From NCBI GenBank assembly GCA_934047225.1, contig OW203992.1, positions 6,685,501-6,749,500 on the forward strand: a stretch of DNA of 64,000 bases. The letters run 5' to 3'. Below the pieces are notes generated by a model that worked only from the letters and a program-made list of their open reading frames with translations, searched no databases and was not told the origin of the DNA. Every line of letters begins with the position of its first letter. Position 1 is the stretch's first letter. Of the stretch, positions 54,446 through 64,000 are shown piece by piece. Source of the DNA: Ypsolopha sequella. Its lineage: Eukaryota; Arthropoda; Insecta; Lepidoptera; Ypsolophidae. A program made the position numbers and the translations under genes.

Positions 54446-55910
54446 ATTACATGTAAATTTGCATAACTCAATTACGGAATTTACCAATAACCGATATTTG
54501 ATAACAAGCTGTACATATCAACGTGGATATCTTCCAAAATTATTTATCCTTCCAATAAATATATTAATGTTGCTCTTGTTTTAGGATTTGTCAAGTCACA
54601 TTGTATCTTCTCAACGTCTAGTGTTAGAATAATTCTAATAAAATTCTAATAGAATTTGGTCTTTTATCCCTACATTTCCATCAGCTAAATGATTAACTGA
54701 ATCTACACGTTGTAGACTTCTAGATAGTAATATACCCTGCTATAGCAAAAGTGGAGATTCCGAATAATTGCGTACTTCGATTACTGTAGTTTAAGTGGAG
54801 AGTAATAAGGGAGGTATCGAATAATCTTTATCATCATCATTATACACACACGTTCTAGACTCAACAAAAACAGCTTCATCATCGCTTGTACCTGCGGTCT
54901 GGACATTTACGAGAGTTGAGGAGGGACAATGATGTCTTCGTTGTACCAGACTGCGATTCGATTATTTTTTTGAATAGGTATCATTTATTGTTAGTACATT
55001 AACAATATATAATATAGTATAGTTCTTCTGTATTTCCTCTTATTTTCAGGGTATAACCGGTCACAGTAAGATTGATGTTACGGCCATTTGTTATTAGTTG
55101 TCCAAGAATAATTTGAAGATTACGCATATCCACATTGACTATAACTAACGTGTTTTAAAATTTAATACAATTGGTCACCAAGCTCACCTTATGATGACTT
55201 GAACAGTTGAGACGATGTTCACTGAAGTTTTCGAAGCAGCCGCTATAATTCCACCAAAATAGAGTCACGGCTTGACCAGCATCTCTCGAAATTATGCTCT
55301 ACTTTACATACTACTCTCAAAATGATACATTTTGTATCACTTGGAAGGTGTTTTAACTCGGTACTGAAACTTAACAAAAATGCAGGCTGATAATTTGCAC
55401 TGATTACAACATTGATACCTTGATTGAATATCTCGAGTCATTGGCGTTTTCATCTCTACTAGAAGTGTCTAATTTGTCTCGATAATTATTTTATTTAATT
55501 AACCATTTCTGGATTTTCCCCAGTTTCCCCAGAGAGCACATATAAATTTTTATTATACACATATACATTTTCATATATATATATATTTTCACATATATAT
55601 TTTCTTGCAGAATAATTCATTCTACTCTATTAATGAATTCATGAATTTAAACATAAAGCCATGTTCATTTCCTAATTAGACATTTAAATTTATTTTTAAT
55701 TAAGTTTGACATTTTTAATTTATTTTTTTATTTTAATGTTAGCCACACATTTTTAATAATGGATTTCATATGTGTACCGATTGTGTATGTACAATTGTAC
55801 ATATTTTGCATTTAATGTGATATTTATATTAATAATAACTGACAAACCTTTTATAACGGACTTTGTTATATGGTGAATAAATATCTTATATCTTATATAT
55901 CTTATAAAAC

Positions 55911-57120
55911 CCATTCTCAAAAAATATACTAAATTGGATGTTAATATTTTTAATTACCGACCGATATCCTTACCGTCTATTCTTCCAAAGGTCTTTGAGA
56001 AATTGTGTAAATCTCTTACTTCCCACAAAATATTAGCTAAATAAAAATTTGGATTCCAAAAGGGTAGCTCTGCTATTGGTGCCATTTTTGACATGGCTAA
56101 CTTCGTATCGAAAGCTTTGGATTGTAAAATAACATAGTAACAGTTCTATTAGATCTGTCCAAGGCATTTGATCACGTAGATCACAACATAATGGTTTTGA
56201 TGTTGAACCGATATGGTATACAGGGTAGAGTCAATTTGGTTAAATTCATACCTCTGGGACCAACAGTAAGGTGTTTTACGAGTACTTTCTATTATAATTA
56301 AAAACAGAGTTTTGATTAATAATACTATCCAGCTGGCGATTCTCACTGTTATTGGTTGGTGTAGACGTTAACGATTCAATACCAATGCCAATAAAACTAA
56401 TATGATTAACTTGAGGAACTACAACACTCCCATTGTATATGCAAATGTCACTATTGAAGGTTAAACAATTGATTTTATAACGGAAGCTAAATTCTTAGGT
56501 GTATAGATAGATGAACGTATAAGCTGGAAAAGATACATCAAAATCTGGAAAGCAAATTAAGCAGTTTTTGTGATGCCTTGAGAACATTTACTTATATAGT
56601 AACTAAACGAGCTGTACTCCAGGCTTTCTTCTAAATCAAAGGTGCTTTATGCCATGGCTGTATGGGGTCGAAGTACAGATACCATAGACGAACAATCATC
56701 CATGCAGAATGCAGATACTAAAAAAAATTTTATAACATAGAAGCGCCGTATAAGGATTATAGAAGCTTTTAATTCTGACATGGAATCTTGTCGAAATTCA
56801 TTAGTCAAATTAAAGGTTCGCACTATAACAGTACTTTAAATTATTGAACTTTGTAAGCTTTTCCGGAGATATCCAAATAAATTTTTCAGTCTACCACCAA
56901 GCTAAGTATAGTGATCGTTTAAATAAGCGTTACAAAAATAATCTTAAAGCACATAGTAATAGAACAGTATCTTAAAGTAAAGCTACAAAAAGGGCTGTAA
57001 TAAAAATATATAATTCACTGCCTTTTAAAATAAAACTTCTAAATAGTAATTAATCCTACTAAAAACCGAAAGGTGCTTGTTAAATATCTCTCCTTATGAA
57101 CTCAAGGAATTTTATAAGTT
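55911..57120 (+). pseudogene. Decayed Jockey/CR1-like LINE reverse transcriptase
   Basis: Plus-strand fragments in several frames: NYRPISLPSILPKVFEKLCK, FGFQKGSSAIGAIFDMANF, VLLDLSKAFDHVDHNIMVLM, SKVLYAMAVWGRSTDTIDEQ, RIRIIEAFNSDMESCRNS and KIYNSLPFKIKLLN. These follow the normal RT-to-C-terminus order. Stops, frameshifts and missing blocks (no YADD stretch recovered) show it is long dead. It lies inside the LTR element, opposite in orientation. Confidence 0.82.
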
Positions 57121-57349
57121 TCAACAATGTTTATTTTATATGTAATACGTCTACTCAAGTATTGTTGAATTGACAATTCGTAATATTGGTAAATGTTAAA
57201 TTGAATTATTGTTTTTTTTTTTTTTTTGGTTGTGTAGATTTTTAAATTTTGCATGTAATAGTATAATTAATATTGATGTTTACTGTGGGTAGAATTGAAT
57301 TGGAAGTTATGATTATTATTCCTACCATCTAGGTATTATATAATGTAGT

Positions 57350-57970
57350 GACATGTAGTTAATTGCAGCTAAACATTGAATGGACCACAAACTCTGCACG
57401 TTGGCCGGTCTGCATTTTAATAGCGCCTAACTGCGTGGCTCTGTTCACCACATAAAAAACACGTGATATTTCTCTCGAAATTAATGTTCTGGTTCCCGTT
57501 GTGTGGATCAGCATCAGTTCTGCACTGCTCGAACCGATTCCTAAATATTGGGTAAATGTATTTCAGTTTGTCTTGTCAGATGGGGATGCTTTCAGTAATT
57601 CTAGTTTCCCCTCACTCCAAGTCAGATCATAATCGGGCTGAGACGAGTACTAGGTACGCGCCATACCTTGTAATCGAGACTGTATAAACAAGCTCACCAT
57701 TATGTCAGCCTCCGCCGTGAAGTTGCCGTGATACTTTGGATCGGGCTTACCGGTATCCGGTACTGAGGGTTGTGTGCTGTTCGGTGTTACCAGGGTGCAT
57801 TTAGGCTCCATAGCCTTTGCTTCAGGTTCATGAATTGGATCCCCGACGGTTGTGTTAGGACATGGTGCTGAGCTACTCCACCGCCACGGCTTGGGATCAA
57901 GAACGTCAGGGTATAAACCAAAAGTCCGTCTATCGCTTAAGCTTGGGCATTATGGATCCCACTTCTGAAA
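57350..57970 (-). pseudogene. gag-like remnant of the LTR element
   Basis: Minus strand, just inside the 5' LTR. One frame reads DPKPWRWSSSAPCPNTTV, then PKYHGNFTAEADIMVSLFIQ, YSSQPDYDLTWSEGKLELLK. A second frame, after a shift, reads NITCFLCGEQSHAVRRY and a stop. CFLCGEQSHAVRRY is a retroviral-type zinc knuckle CX2CX4HX4C with the last Cys replaced by Tyr (57420-57461). Stops plus at least one frameshift make it non-coding. The family (Gypsy, Copia or Pao) cannot be told from gag alone. Confidence 0.65.
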
Positions 57971-57972
57971 AT

Positions 57973-58730
57973 TGTTAGGAATAGTATTACCACAAGATTA
58001 TAAATAAAAGATATTACAATAAAACAACGCCATTTAAACTTATTCTTATACATATATTTCTTTATACTTAATGAATGTGGTACGATAACCCTACCAAATT
58101 ACTTTAATCAAGAAAATCCCCGTGGCAATGTAATTTATATAACTTTGTTAATTATTAACATAATGTTTTGATAATGTACAGAGATATCATCTCGGCAAAA
58201 CAAATGATGGAACTAAATGGCTAAGCCCACAAAATGTAGATGACCCTTAGAATAATTATGTAGCTACATCTTACATACTTATCTTGGTGCACTAATTGTT
58301 ATAAAGCAGATATATACTCATCTTTAAACAAAGCGTCGGTATTGAAATTGGATTAGTAACACATATCAAGGAGTCATTAATGATTCAATCAGATTTCCAG
58401 CAACAATAATTTCAAATGAAGTAATATTTCGTAATTATAATAAATGATTATTGAAACATAGAAATAATCCTTTCTAAATGACGAAAAGAACAACAATAAC
58501 AAAGTACAAAAGTATAAATTTGGAAAGCTTCGCTTATCCTGAAGATTATAAAAGATTATTTTCTTTATTTTATAAGTTCTCCTTTTTCCGTCCAATGCGT
58601 CAAAAGTCATCCACGAGACAGACATCACGTTCACAGCTTACGCTGCGAACAGGCTTCCGACAAGAGTCGACCATCCTTTTTGAGAGAGAACGTCATGTTT
58701 ACAGGTCACGCTGTGACCAGGCTCCCGACA
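57973..58730 (-). repeat. LTR (5' LTR in element orientation)
   Basis: Same length and, by eye, same sequence as 52516-53273. Short plus and minus frames inside (88 and 81 codons) are identical between the two LTRs and are not genes. Confidence 0.88.
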
Positions 58731-58814
58731 GAATACATGATTGACTTCACTGAGAAGCACGTATTGAAGCTAATTACCACGAAAAAGTAAAAAACTATTA
58801 CGGTCTTAACTTAA

Positions 58815-59275
58815 CTTTTTCCATATAAAATTCAATTCAATTCAAAATCCTTTATTGCACACGAATAAAACGTATTACAAGAATCAGTAAGTAAAAGGCG
58901 CGCTTATCTTTGAAAGAGATTTCTGCCGGCAAACCCTTGGAGTTTATTTCATAAGTGCACACAAAGACAAAAAACTGTTTAAAACGATGAGTTAAAAAAA
59001 ACAATTAAATTCTAGTATAGGTGCGTAAATTAACTGTAATACATAATTTTATATCAAATAAAATAAATAAATAGGTACTTATAAAAATATATATAAAAAA
59101 TTGTATAAATAATAAATATTATTACAAAACAAAATAATTATGAATTGTATAAATATGAATAGTATATTTATGAATACATATACTAATATTAGTAAAAGGA
59201 TTATAATTACAAAAAATACTCTTTAATTCTTTTCTTGAAAATACCAAAAGTTGGACTATTACGGATTGTCTAAAT
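58815..59275 (-). pseudogene. 3' end of a CR1/Jockey-like LINE
   Basis: The minus strand reads TIRNSPTFGIFKKRIKEYFL and stop (near 59205-59270), the usual C-terminus of such RT proteins. About 370 bp of AT-rich 3' untranslated sequence follows, then a tail of TTGAA-type repeats (plus ATTCAATTCAATTC near 58830). Upstream coding is missing. Confidence 0.78.
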
Positions 59276-59357
59276 AAAAATGACCTGATCCTATACTAAC
59301 GACACCCTCCACAGAACAGATAATGCTGTTTCTTTCTGTATAAAAAAGACAAAGACA

Positions 59358-59500
59358 GGCCCTCTAAAAAGGCCGCTTTGGATGAATCATATTATGATTC
59401 AGTTCTAATGCCGTCTCGTTTGCACGCGTGAAAAAACTTTGACTCTATCCTACTTTCAAATCATTTTATAATTCACCCAAGTCGGCCTTTTTAGATCCCC
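59358..59500. mobile_element. MITE J, copy 3
   Basis: GGCCCTCTAAAAAGGCCGC...CGTTTGCACGCGTGAAAAAA...CGGCCTTTTTAGATCCCC, same orientation as 29260-29404. Confidence 0.88.
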
Positions 59501-59610
59501 AGGACGCTCAAATGAAGATTAGTCCTGTCAAATAAGTTGTGTTGCGCCGAATCGACATCAGTATGGTGTTTAGGAAATATTATTCCGAATACCGCTTTGC
59601 CTTTTATGTT

Positions 59611-59632
59611 ATAGAATAGAATAGAATAGAAA
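59611..59632. repeat. (AGAAT)n short tandem repeat
   Basis: ATAGAATAGAATAGAATAGA at the start of a region that may be another minus-strand LINE tail. Confidence 0.75.
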
Positions 59633-59984
59633 AAACTGTATTGGTGTCACACAATTAAAATACAATATAATCAATAACAAACAAACTCAGCATGTGTCAT
59701 GGCATTATTCTGTACCACGTGCCACGACGCTGGTCTTCCGTGGACACCTCGCAGGGTAACATTATTTAGCATGCAACATCAGTAGCACCTAATATCTTAA
59801 CCCGTAGAATTATTGAAATGAGATGACAATTGAATACAATTACATGGCGCTGTGACTAGCACGCACCAGAGATAAAGCGTACATCTATCCTACTTGCACT
59901 CTCACGCGAGTATGCGTACGAGAGGGCAAGTATGGTGAAAAGATACTGTATCGACAGCACACGCTTTCAAATGTTGCCAATGAC

Positions 59985-60040
59985 GGACAGACGAGAGACA
60001 GACACCGAAGGGTTTCCGTATTTTGATGGAACCCTAAGAA
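59985..60040 (-). repeat. Scrap of family D repeat
   Basis: GACGGACAGACGAGAGACAG...GGGTTTCCG...GGAACCCTAAGAA. Confidence 0.55.
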
Positions 60041-61340
60041 TCACGTTTCTCTAAGCATATGTAGAAGGCGTGGCAGCAAAGTTGCCAGTCAGCAGCTTCT
60101 GATTACGGCGGGCCCGCCCCACGCCAGCTCGATTTAACTACCATTACTGGCACTTTGCTCATAATGGATAGGATTTGCCAACTGGTTTATTTTAATTTAG
60201 TTTTGTGGTGGGTGTGGCTAGGTCTGTAATGAAATAAATAACTGTTAGTTACCTAATACAGTTGGTATTGTTAAGAACCCGCTCCGAATCGTACTTCATA
60301 CATATCTAAAAACCATGATAACTCGCGAAAGTGAAACAATTCAATCAAATAAATTTTAGGCTTTCATTTAGACAGTCAATATTAAGTGGTGTATGTCCCT
60401 GATTTTTTCACAACATCGTGTTAAAGACAAGAAATATATTTAAAATAATGGGTTTTCGCCCTAAAATCGAGCACTTTTACAAGGCTTCGTTAAGTGACTT
60501 ATGAGCATTTAACAAGCAAAGTAAGCACATACACCACTTGGAAGTATCATCAATATTCTAATTAATTAAAACAGAATAAAAAATAACAAGTAATCAAGGC
60601 ACAATTAAGGTATTCGGAAATAATTATTATTTCCAACGCAAAGGGCGAGACTCGCTCAGCACAGTTTCAACGGCGTGGGGCAAAGCGTGAGGCGCTTGTT
60701 AAGATCAGCCAGCCAAATATGCGCTTTATTGTCGCGATACGTCTCGCTTCGCAACGGAGTTGGCGTCGCCCTGCACCGGCTTCTTAAGGCCTTGAACCAT
60801 TACAATGTCAACTTGGAATGGAATCCGTGCCTCTCTGCTTGACCTAGGACTTAAACCCAGATTTAAATGATTTGCTTTTCACCTAACTAGCTCAAAAAGC
60901 ACGCCTTTGTCGCTTAAATCCTGTGAGCAAAAGTTATTTTGCTCTCTGTGAGCAAGTCAATTTTCCTCACTTAGAGAAAAAAGTCGTTGCTTATGGGTGA
61001 CGGGGTGACGGAGCAGAAACTGCTTGTATTCACGAGAGCAAAGTTATTTATTTCTCGTGCTTTTGAATCCCTCACCACGATCAGGATTCTACAAGCTTCA
61101 AACTTCCAATAATGTATTTGTGCAACACAGGTCAAAATTAGATGTAACATACAAGCAAGATAGGTCATGCCGTGTTCTGCCTAAAGTGGCATACAAATAT
61201 TTGGAACTTAAAATAATTCCAACTTGGAATCACGTAGAATCCTTCGCTTGCTCAGGATTCAATCTCAACACTCGCAACAAAAACGAACTTTGGTCTCTTG
61301 TTGCAAAATAACTATTTTCAATAAACATTTTTAAATCAAA
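60041..61340. other. No recognisable gene
   Basis: AT-rich with two GC-richer patches, 60100-60130 and 60640-60790 (CGGCGTGGGGCAAAGCGTGA, CGCGATACGTCTCGC). A 95-codon plus frame at 61024-61311 has no motif I know. Confidence 0.4.
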
Positions 61341-61390
61341 CAAAAAACATTGAAACTGTGAAACAAAAAACATTAAAACTGTGAAACAAA
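61341..61390. repeat. 23-bp tandem repeat, two units
   Basis: CAAAAAACATTGAAACTGTG, then AAA, followed by CAAAAAACATTAAAACTGTG, then AAA. Confidence 0.88.
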
Positions 61391-62031
61391 AAAAATAAAT
61401 AGTTATTTATTTAATTTTGGCAATTTTGCAAATCTGGCCATTTAGCAGATGAGGCTTTGGCGATCGACCGTTAGCTGTACAGCCAGCAATAAAGGTAGAC
61501 TAAATGCTACGATCGTCGAACGTCAATCCTATAATAACCGTATTCGGTAACCGTCAATAACCAACCCAATAGCCGCCTGGTGACTCAGGCAAACCATCAA
61601 ATAAAAGCAAATGTTCAAAATGCATATACTTTTATTTTATCTACAAATAAACGTGTGGGTAAGATAAGATATTACTACACCATTCTTATCCTAAAGGAGA
61701 CCAGTGCATTACACAAATACGTTGTCCTTAGTTTTTTTTTACAAAAATCTTTCATTTTTAGTCTTTGGCACGTTATCTTTGAAACAAAGACTCGACTTCT
61801 AACCGATACTTTCAGTTAAATTACTTAAATCATCTACTTTATACAGTTTAAATCCATATTAAAAAAAAAAGCGAATAAGTTTCCTCTAAAGAAAATACAT
61901 TTAAAATAAATATTCAAAAAAGTTTGATCACATTTTACAGTAACACATTTTTTAATTCAGTATTATATTTTTGGATATTATTTTTGAAAACATTGAATTT
62001 TACTTTTAATAAATTTTATTATTTAATGAGC
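61391..62031. other. No recognisable gene
   Basis: AT-rich spacer. Confidence 0.4.
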
Positions 62032-62165
62032 CCTATTCTCTCGGAGCAAATCTTAATTTTAGGGTTGTCAAAACTTAAAAAACACTTTTTTGATTAGTCT
62101 ATTTTGCAAATAATAATTGTCAGGTTTAACAGGCTTAAATTTAAGATTTGCATTAAGAGAATAGG
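62032..62165. mobile_element. Short MITE (CCTATTCTC ends)
   Basis: CCTATTCTCTCGGAGCAAAT, then CTTAA, at the left and TTAAGATTTGCATTAAGAGA, then ATAGG, at the right: 25-bp imperfect inverted ends. Confidence 0.72.
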
Positions 62166-63629
62166 TATCAGTGCCTACAAAAAGTGAAGACTGTTAACAT
62201 TAATTGAATTTATACATGATTATACTGGACAACTTTCTAAACAGTGTAAATGAAAAAAAAAAACAAGTTCATGTACCTTCCAGAACAAAAAATTATGGAT
62301 AAATGATCAGGTCATGAAAATAATAACAGTATTTTCATAACTTGAGAAATAAGTACATTTACATATACTACACACATCGTGTAAATTGACAGTCGGTATT
62401 TCAAATGTAAACACAACCATGATGTAAACTTGTTCAATTGAAGATAAACAATAGTGAGCACAAAGCTGTGAACACAAAATATACGAGTATCCTATATGCA
62501 ACGAAGCTGATTAAAAGTACAGAGCTATAATTATTCACATAATAATAATAATTTCTCTTATTACCATTGTTAGGGTTGCCAACGTTATGAATAAAAAAAT
62601 ATTAATATTGGCCATCCATTGAATAACTTACCTTTGTATTGGTAACATTTGTGAGTCAATATAAAAATCTAGAAAAAATAGGGTAGATCAACTTGTGCAA
62701 AATACTCGGCACGTATCTGGCAACCCATAGAACAATGTTTTTAACAGTAAAGTATTCACAATAGTTTCTAACTTTAGGTGTGACCTTATAATACGAAAAA
62801 TTGACTACAATTTAGTGACGAGAACAATAATAATAATTAATTATAATTTACTCTAACAGATAATAAATTGTAACGATAATTGAGTATTAAGAAGTTCATA
62901 GAAAGCTCCCAATTCGGTGGTTTTAGAACGTAAAGATATGTTTCTTGATAGTGTACATATATTTATTATATTTTTAATCAAATAAGGATTATTATAGGTT
63001 TAATGTAACGAGGAAATGCAACCCAGAGCAGGTGCATAACCTTATTGAAACTGTATTTACAACTTGTAATTACTTAATTTATTATTTTATTAAGTATTTC
63101 CGGCCACCAGACAAATAAGTTGGATTTCTTGTAATATTGAGCTTGATTGCAGAAAGAGTGTAAGTGATAATATTGTATGTTTGAGACAGTCTACAGCCAA
63201 ATAGGTTTATGACGGCAAAAAATGTCCGAACACTAAATGAGAAATTCACTAGAATTTTATTTTTTGTTTAGATACACGTTTGTCTATACATTTTTCTTAA
63301 GATTGTGAATATTTAGTTTTTGCACTCATACTTTAACTTTACTCCTTGAATAAATATTCAAGGGACCAATATTTCCGAAATACACAATTTTTATCTGTTT
63401 CAATGTGGTTGTGACATACAGCAATAAAGGCTCTCATTCACTATGTAGGATTCCCATTTTTGGTACGGAACCCTAAAAAGACATTAGTAGCTAATGAACG
63501 GGTACCAAATAGTACTAATAAGTTAACTATCAAGTAGGCACCGCAAGATGATCCCTAGCAATATTAATCTACGTTTTAATCCAAACTATTGATATTTATT
63601 ATCACATAAAGTATGGCATTTCAGGGAAT
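62166..63629. other. No recognisable gene
   Basis: AT-rich; a GGTACGGAACCCTAAAAAG scrap of family D at about 63460. Confidence 0.4.
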
Positions 63630-63927
63630 ATGATAGCCAGAGATGGGAATAGGTAGTGCCATTTTTTTGTTTAGTTTGCCATTTTTTTTTCTAACTGTAG
63701 AAAGTTGAAAATCGTTTGTAAAATCTATGCAAATTACCTACATCGTTTTTAAATTAAGCAAAAATATTCGTCTAATTTGCCATTAGACGAATACTAAACT
63801 TCACAATTTTTCGTCATTTTGAAAAAGACACACGTGACATAGAGTTTACATGCGATTTTCAACTTTCAGGAGATAGATATATGGTACAGTTAAGCTTAAC
63901 AAAAAAATTCCCATTTCTGGTGATAAC
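63630..63927. mobile_element. hAT-type MITE with an inner hairpin
   Basis: Element 63638-63919 (282 bp): CAGAGATGGGAAT at the left and ATTCCCATTTCTG at the right. It is flanked by ATGATAGC and GTGATAAC (6 of 8). Arms also share GAAAGTTGAAAATCG. An inner perfect hairpin TTCGTCTAAT-ttgcc-ATTAGACGAA lies at 63767-63791. Confidence 0.8.
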
Positions 63928-64000
63928 TAAAGTCATCTTATTTACAATTCTGGTCTTCTAAGGCAAGGTAAACCTGTAAAGTGGCAGGAGGCACGATCGT

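Larger units (their letters stand above)
52516..58730 (-). mobile_element. LTR retroelement with identical LTRs and a non-coding interior
   Basis: Two direct repeats of exactly 758 bp (52516-53273 and 57973-58730) bound 4.7 kb. They read TG...CA on both strands, and a base-by-base reading found no difference. Orientation is minus, because a gag-like remnant lies just inside the right repeat (57350-57970). No interior frame exceeds about 115 codons, and no protease, RT, RNase H or integrase was recognised. The interior instead holds a decayed LINE in the opposite orientation (55911-57120), 35-bp arrays in a 386-bp duplication (53361-54170) and unassigned AT-rich DNA. Target repeats are unclear: the flanks are AAAT and GAAT (3 of 4). 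Confidence 0.85.

Overview
This is 64 kb of AT-rich insect DNA, most likely from a moth or butterfly (Lepidoptera). The assignment rests on recalled lepidopteran repeat signatures: tRNA-derived SINEs with a GTGAGGAAA-like body, an interspersed repeat running from GGGTTCCGTA to GCGAGTCCGACTCGCAC, RTE-type LINE 3' ends, and many short foldback (MITE) elements. I recognise no host protein-coding gene. The only credible host gene is one tRNA-Thr(AGT) at 34765-34838. Nearly all longer reading frames are transposon pieces or chance frames.

Layout. 1-1.15 kb: the uninterrupted reverse-transcriptase half of a non-LTR retrotransposon (minus strand) that runs off the window. 3.6-8.2 kb: a tRNA-headed SINE with a 13-bp target duplication, the C-terminal tail of a retrotransposon polyprotein, a second tRNA-like SINE and several MITEs. 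9.5-15.2 kb: an RTE tail, a 494-bp hAT-type element with a perfect 8-bp duplication, a SINE and foldbacks. 17.1-17.7 kb: a second polyprotein-tail fragment, from the part just upstream of the one at 4.8 kb. 18.3-30.4 kb: MITE pairs, the GGGTTCCGTA repeat and another hAT-type element. 30.9-36.9 kb: foldbacks, one split by a nested short retroelement, and the tRNA gene. 38.4-45.96 kb: an internally deleted RTE, a near-perfect 88-bp-armed palindrome, two copies of a TTAAGGCG-ended family (one with a nested SINE, one with a nested MITE), and an 896-bp hAT-type element with CCGGATA arrays at both ends. 47-52.5 kb: a TTAA-flanked long-armed foldback and others. 52.5-58.7 kb: a 6.2-kb LTR element with two identical 758-bp LTRs around a wrecked interior. 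58.8-63.9 kb: a LINE 3' end, small MITEs and a last hAT-type element.

How the parts relate. Several families occur in multiple copies, so the window holds its own evidence. There are filled and empty sites for two MITEs, two copies of one family that share the same MITE at the same internal site, and a short retroelement whose 3' end matches the RTE fragment 1.2 kb away, which suggests shared machinery. Most mobile DNA here is non-autonomous. Comparisons were made by eye, so percent identities and family names are not asserted where I could not compute or search them.
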